DNA from: Nemertoderma westbladi
Taxonomy: Eukaryota; Xenacoelomorpha; Nemertodermatida; Nemertodermatidae
Direction: 5' to 3'
Length of the DNA stretch: 20,107 bases
NCBI GenBank assembly: GCA_032718475.1
Contig: JAUCBJ010003357.1
Location: forward strand, 1-20,107
Positions 18,229-20,107 of this stretch are shown one piece after another. The first letter of the stretch is position 1; each line of letters opens with the position of its first letter. The position numbers and the translations under genes were made by a program. Under the pieces are notes generated by a model. The model was not told the origin of the DNA, did not search any database, and saw nothing but the letters and a program-made list of their open reading frames with translations.

Positions 18229-18647
18229 GCTCACCTTGTCGCATTGGGGACCCGAGTGTTAGGGTGTTTACTGAGGCTAGTCTTGTGACTTGCCTCAGAT
18301 TCACCAATGGCTTTTGTTGGTCGGGGTGGAACATGAGAGTAGCCTCCAACTCCAGAATCCCTCTCCCCATCACAATCTGGCCTTCCTGGTGACCCAGGGT
18401 TTGGGCCAGAAAGGTCATCAGGAAAGGGACTCAAAGAATTGTTGGCTGCTCTCTCTCCAGTAGGGGGTGAGACAGGCAGCCGGTCAGGAGTTAACTGACG
18501 CCTGTGAGGCCGATTGTGTCCGGTAATTCCACTGGCCTCTAGTGGCCGGACCTCTGCATTGCTAATGTAATCCATAGTGGGGGTTGGGGTGCTTTTTTGC
18601 CGAGTCAGCTCTCGGGGCAAATACCACACCCTGGTTTGCCATTCCAC
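18203..18647 (-). pseudogene. LINE 5' coding region, frameshifted start of polyprotein
   Basis: Two overlapping open frames precede the endonuclease. The frame 18200-18418 ends VTRLASVNTLTLG...GELTALADKLS. This fits the N-terminal (A)(T/S)(W/V)N(V/T)(R/L)TL stretch of APE endonucleases, although the usual WNVRT is changed. The frame 18231-18647 is 138 codons, rich in Pro, Arg and Ser, with no zinc knuckle or coiled coil. It could be an ORF1-like segment or the N-terminal extension of the polyprotein before another frameshift. The function of the Pro-rich part is unknown. Confidence 0.5.
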
Positions 18648-18695
18648 AGGGTGGGTGTCGCAATGGAGTCAGATATGAGGCCCATCACCCATATC

Positions 18696-18712
18696 TTTTT
18701 TTTTTTTTTTTT
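18696..18712. repeat. poly(T) tract in the LINE 5' UTR
   Basis: Seventeen T on the plus strand, that is A17 in the sense of the LINE. It separates the coding part from the two hairpin units upstream. It could mark the join between two older elements or simply be slippage. Confidence 0.8.
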
Positions 18713-18727
18713 ATCTACTCTGGCGCA

Positions 18728-18900
18728 CATGACCCACCATTGGCTGTTGCAGCTCATCTGCTGGGTCATGCCCTGTACCCTTGCTGCCAGGTGCAGGTCG
18801 CAGTGAAGTGCTCTTAGAGTGGACATGAGAACACTCTTCTCCTGACCAGCCATTGGTAGATCACCATCTGCCTGGTCAGGCCATATACCCCCGCAGCCAA
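18728..18900 (-). repeat. two hairpin units in the LINE 5' UTR
   Basis: Unit 1 (stem 18728-18736 with 18762-18770) and unit 2 (stem 18841-18849 with 18872-18880) lie 113 bp apart. Plus-strand stems are CATGACCCA/TGGGTCATG and CCTGACCAG/CTGGTCAGG. The loops share CCATTGG at the start and CATCTGC at the end, and both units are followed by a (T/A)TACCC..GC(T/A)GCCA block. They are therefore duplicated units. Three of nine stem pairs differ, each with the compensating change on the other arm. Confidence 0.75.
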
Positions 18901-18947
18901 TTAATGGGTCCTTAATCCAGGACCAAGGGCGTCCTTATCCCAGAACG

Positions 18948-20054
18948 AAGGGGGTCAGGCCCGTATCGTGCGGGGGGGCTTTGGGGGCACTGCCCCCCCA
19001 GACACGTTTCACTGCCCCCCCAGCCAGACATGTCTTGTTCACTCGTCTTGTTCACAATTAATTAATAATAATAGTGTTGACCCCAGTGATCAATATTATT
19101 GGATTCACATTGATATACTTATAATAGGATACACACGTCTACATACACACTGACGTGACTCCACACCTCACCATCCCATTTTGGTTCAATTATATAATAC
19201 TACTACATGACATTAACCTACCTACCTGTAATTACTAAAAATACCCGAAAGTTCCAGGTTCTCTCATTGGCTACCAGGGGTTGTTTGTTGTTCACCCATT
19301 GTCTATTTGTCTGTAATTTGGGAGCCAGCTTGCAGCTAAAAGGCTACGCGCTGAGGGTTGCTTGCGCTGGTATGAATATCTATAATTTGTTGTAACTTAA
19401 CCTTAACCATATTATGCCTGAAGTGGGTCCTTCGCGCAGCACGTGACATAAAATTATGTAAGTGTCAACCCGAAAGAAATATAAGCAACATCTAAGCAGA
19501 TGTCCCTTGATCACTTTACACTTAGAGGTAGTCTGGAAAACTGCAGTCGATTTTTAAGACCTCGGAAAAAGTTTAAATGACACAGCTAATGGTCTTGTAC
19601 AATTCTGCCAAGTTTCCGCTTAAACGTATTAAGAGCAAAGAAATGGGAGGACATTTATTGTTTAGACATGTAGCCATCTAGCAGGAGAGAGGAGACTGTT
19701 GAACTGATTGTGTCTAAAGTCGCTAAATAATGTCAAGTTTTGGACATATTTATGCCTACAAACTTTCAATTCGACAGCTTTAAATCTAACAAAGTTATTT
19801 GAATGTTACGTTAATGAAATCGTTACGTCAACAACTATCTGCCATTATTGACATACTCCAATAGTGTCAGTTCGCCAAGGCTCCGCCAACTTCATGGCTC
19901 GCCCCATACACCTTTCAAAAATATTGATTATATATGTACTAAATTAACTCTCACTTGGTTGTATGCTCCCCAAATCCCAGTAATGGGTTTGCCCCCCCAG
20001 ATTTGGCTTCTGCCCCCCCAGATATTATGATCACCATACGGGCCTGAAGGGGGT
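18948..20054. mobile_element. hAT-type MITE with 8-bp TSD, nested in the LINE
   Basis: AAGGGGGT stands at 18948-18955 and 20047-20054, a perfect 8-bp duplication. Inside, CAGGCCCGTATCGTG at 18956 matches the reverse complement of the right end (CAGGCCCGTATGGTG) at 14 of 15 bases. CAGG-type termini with 8-bp duplications are typical of the hAT superfamily. The element is 1091 bp (18956-20046). It has no transposase frame: the largest frames, 60-62 codons, carry no motif. Four copies of TGCCCCCCCAG lie near the ends, at 18991, 19013, 19990 and 20011, all on the plus strand. They could serve as subterminal transposase-binding sites, though that is inference. It would need a transposase supplied by another copy. 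Confidence 0.88.
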
Positions 20055-20107
20055 CCTAGTTACAGGACCAGATTTGCCCTAGTAAGAGGGTCTATGCAGC
20101 TACAGGT

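Larger units (their letters stand above)
15974..20107 (-). mobile_element. long LINE copy, 3'-truncated, with nested hAT MITE
   Basis: Homology with the copy at 8821 begins at 15975 and runs to 16639 with six substitutions and no indels in 665 bp. The sequence then continues upstream through the rest of the RT, the endonuclease and a long 5' region, and passes the edge of the window. The 3' part (last about 210 codons and tail) is absent. This is unusual for a LINE, which normally loses its 5' end, so it points to internal priming or later deletion. A hAT-like element (18956-20046) interrupts the 5' UTR. GGGTCCT-N5-CAGGACC occurs on both sides of that insert, which supports one 5' UTR continuing across it. 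Confidence 0.88.

Overview
The window looks like nuclear DNA from an animal, probably a marine invertebrate; the species cannot be named from the sequence. The grounds are a C2H2 zinc-finger gene with a Kozak start, a HECT ubiquitin-ligase relic that still contains a GT-AG intron, several copies of one non-LTR retrotransposon (LINE), a nested hAT-type non-autonomous DNA transposon, a tRNA-derived SINE, many minisatellites, and no bacterial operon structure. Most of the window is AT-rich intergenic repeat DNA.

Layout. 1-4400 is non-coding: a SINE on the minus strand (about 197-323), small tandem and inverted repeats, a CCAAT-box candidate promoter near 1988, and a 63-bp minisatellite (about 3755-4110). 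4405-5358 is the only clearly intact gene, a nine-finger C2H2 protein, with a poly(A) signal at 5569. 5700-8770 is a chain of repeats: a foldback MITE (5710-5860), further foldbacks, a 'TATGACCCC' repeat, a 68-bp repeat, a 30-bp minisatellite and a GCCC-rich palindromic repeat. 8821-10167 is a 5'-truncated LINE with a 12-bp target-site duplication (TSD). 10262-10366 is an about 100-bp tail fragment of the same LINE with its own 11-bp TSD. 10389-11635 is a decayed integrase/DDE protein gene. 12624-14896 (minus) is a decayed zinc-ribbon + HECT E3 gene. 15617-15850 is a short repeat cluster. 15974-20107 (minus) is a long LINE copy, about 99% identical to the first over 665 bp. It lacks its 3' part, and its 5' UTR is split by a 1091-bp hAT MITE with an 8-bp TSD.

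How the parts relate. The zinc-finger gene is the only likely functional host gene. The three LINE copies share strand and family; two carry clean TSDs, and two are nearly identical, which indicates recent activity. The integrase and HECT relics carry many stops and frameshifts and look much older. The 5' UTR of the long LINE contains two repeated units whose stems differ by compensatory base changes, which is the best candidate here for an undescribed structural element. I see no new multi-gene system.
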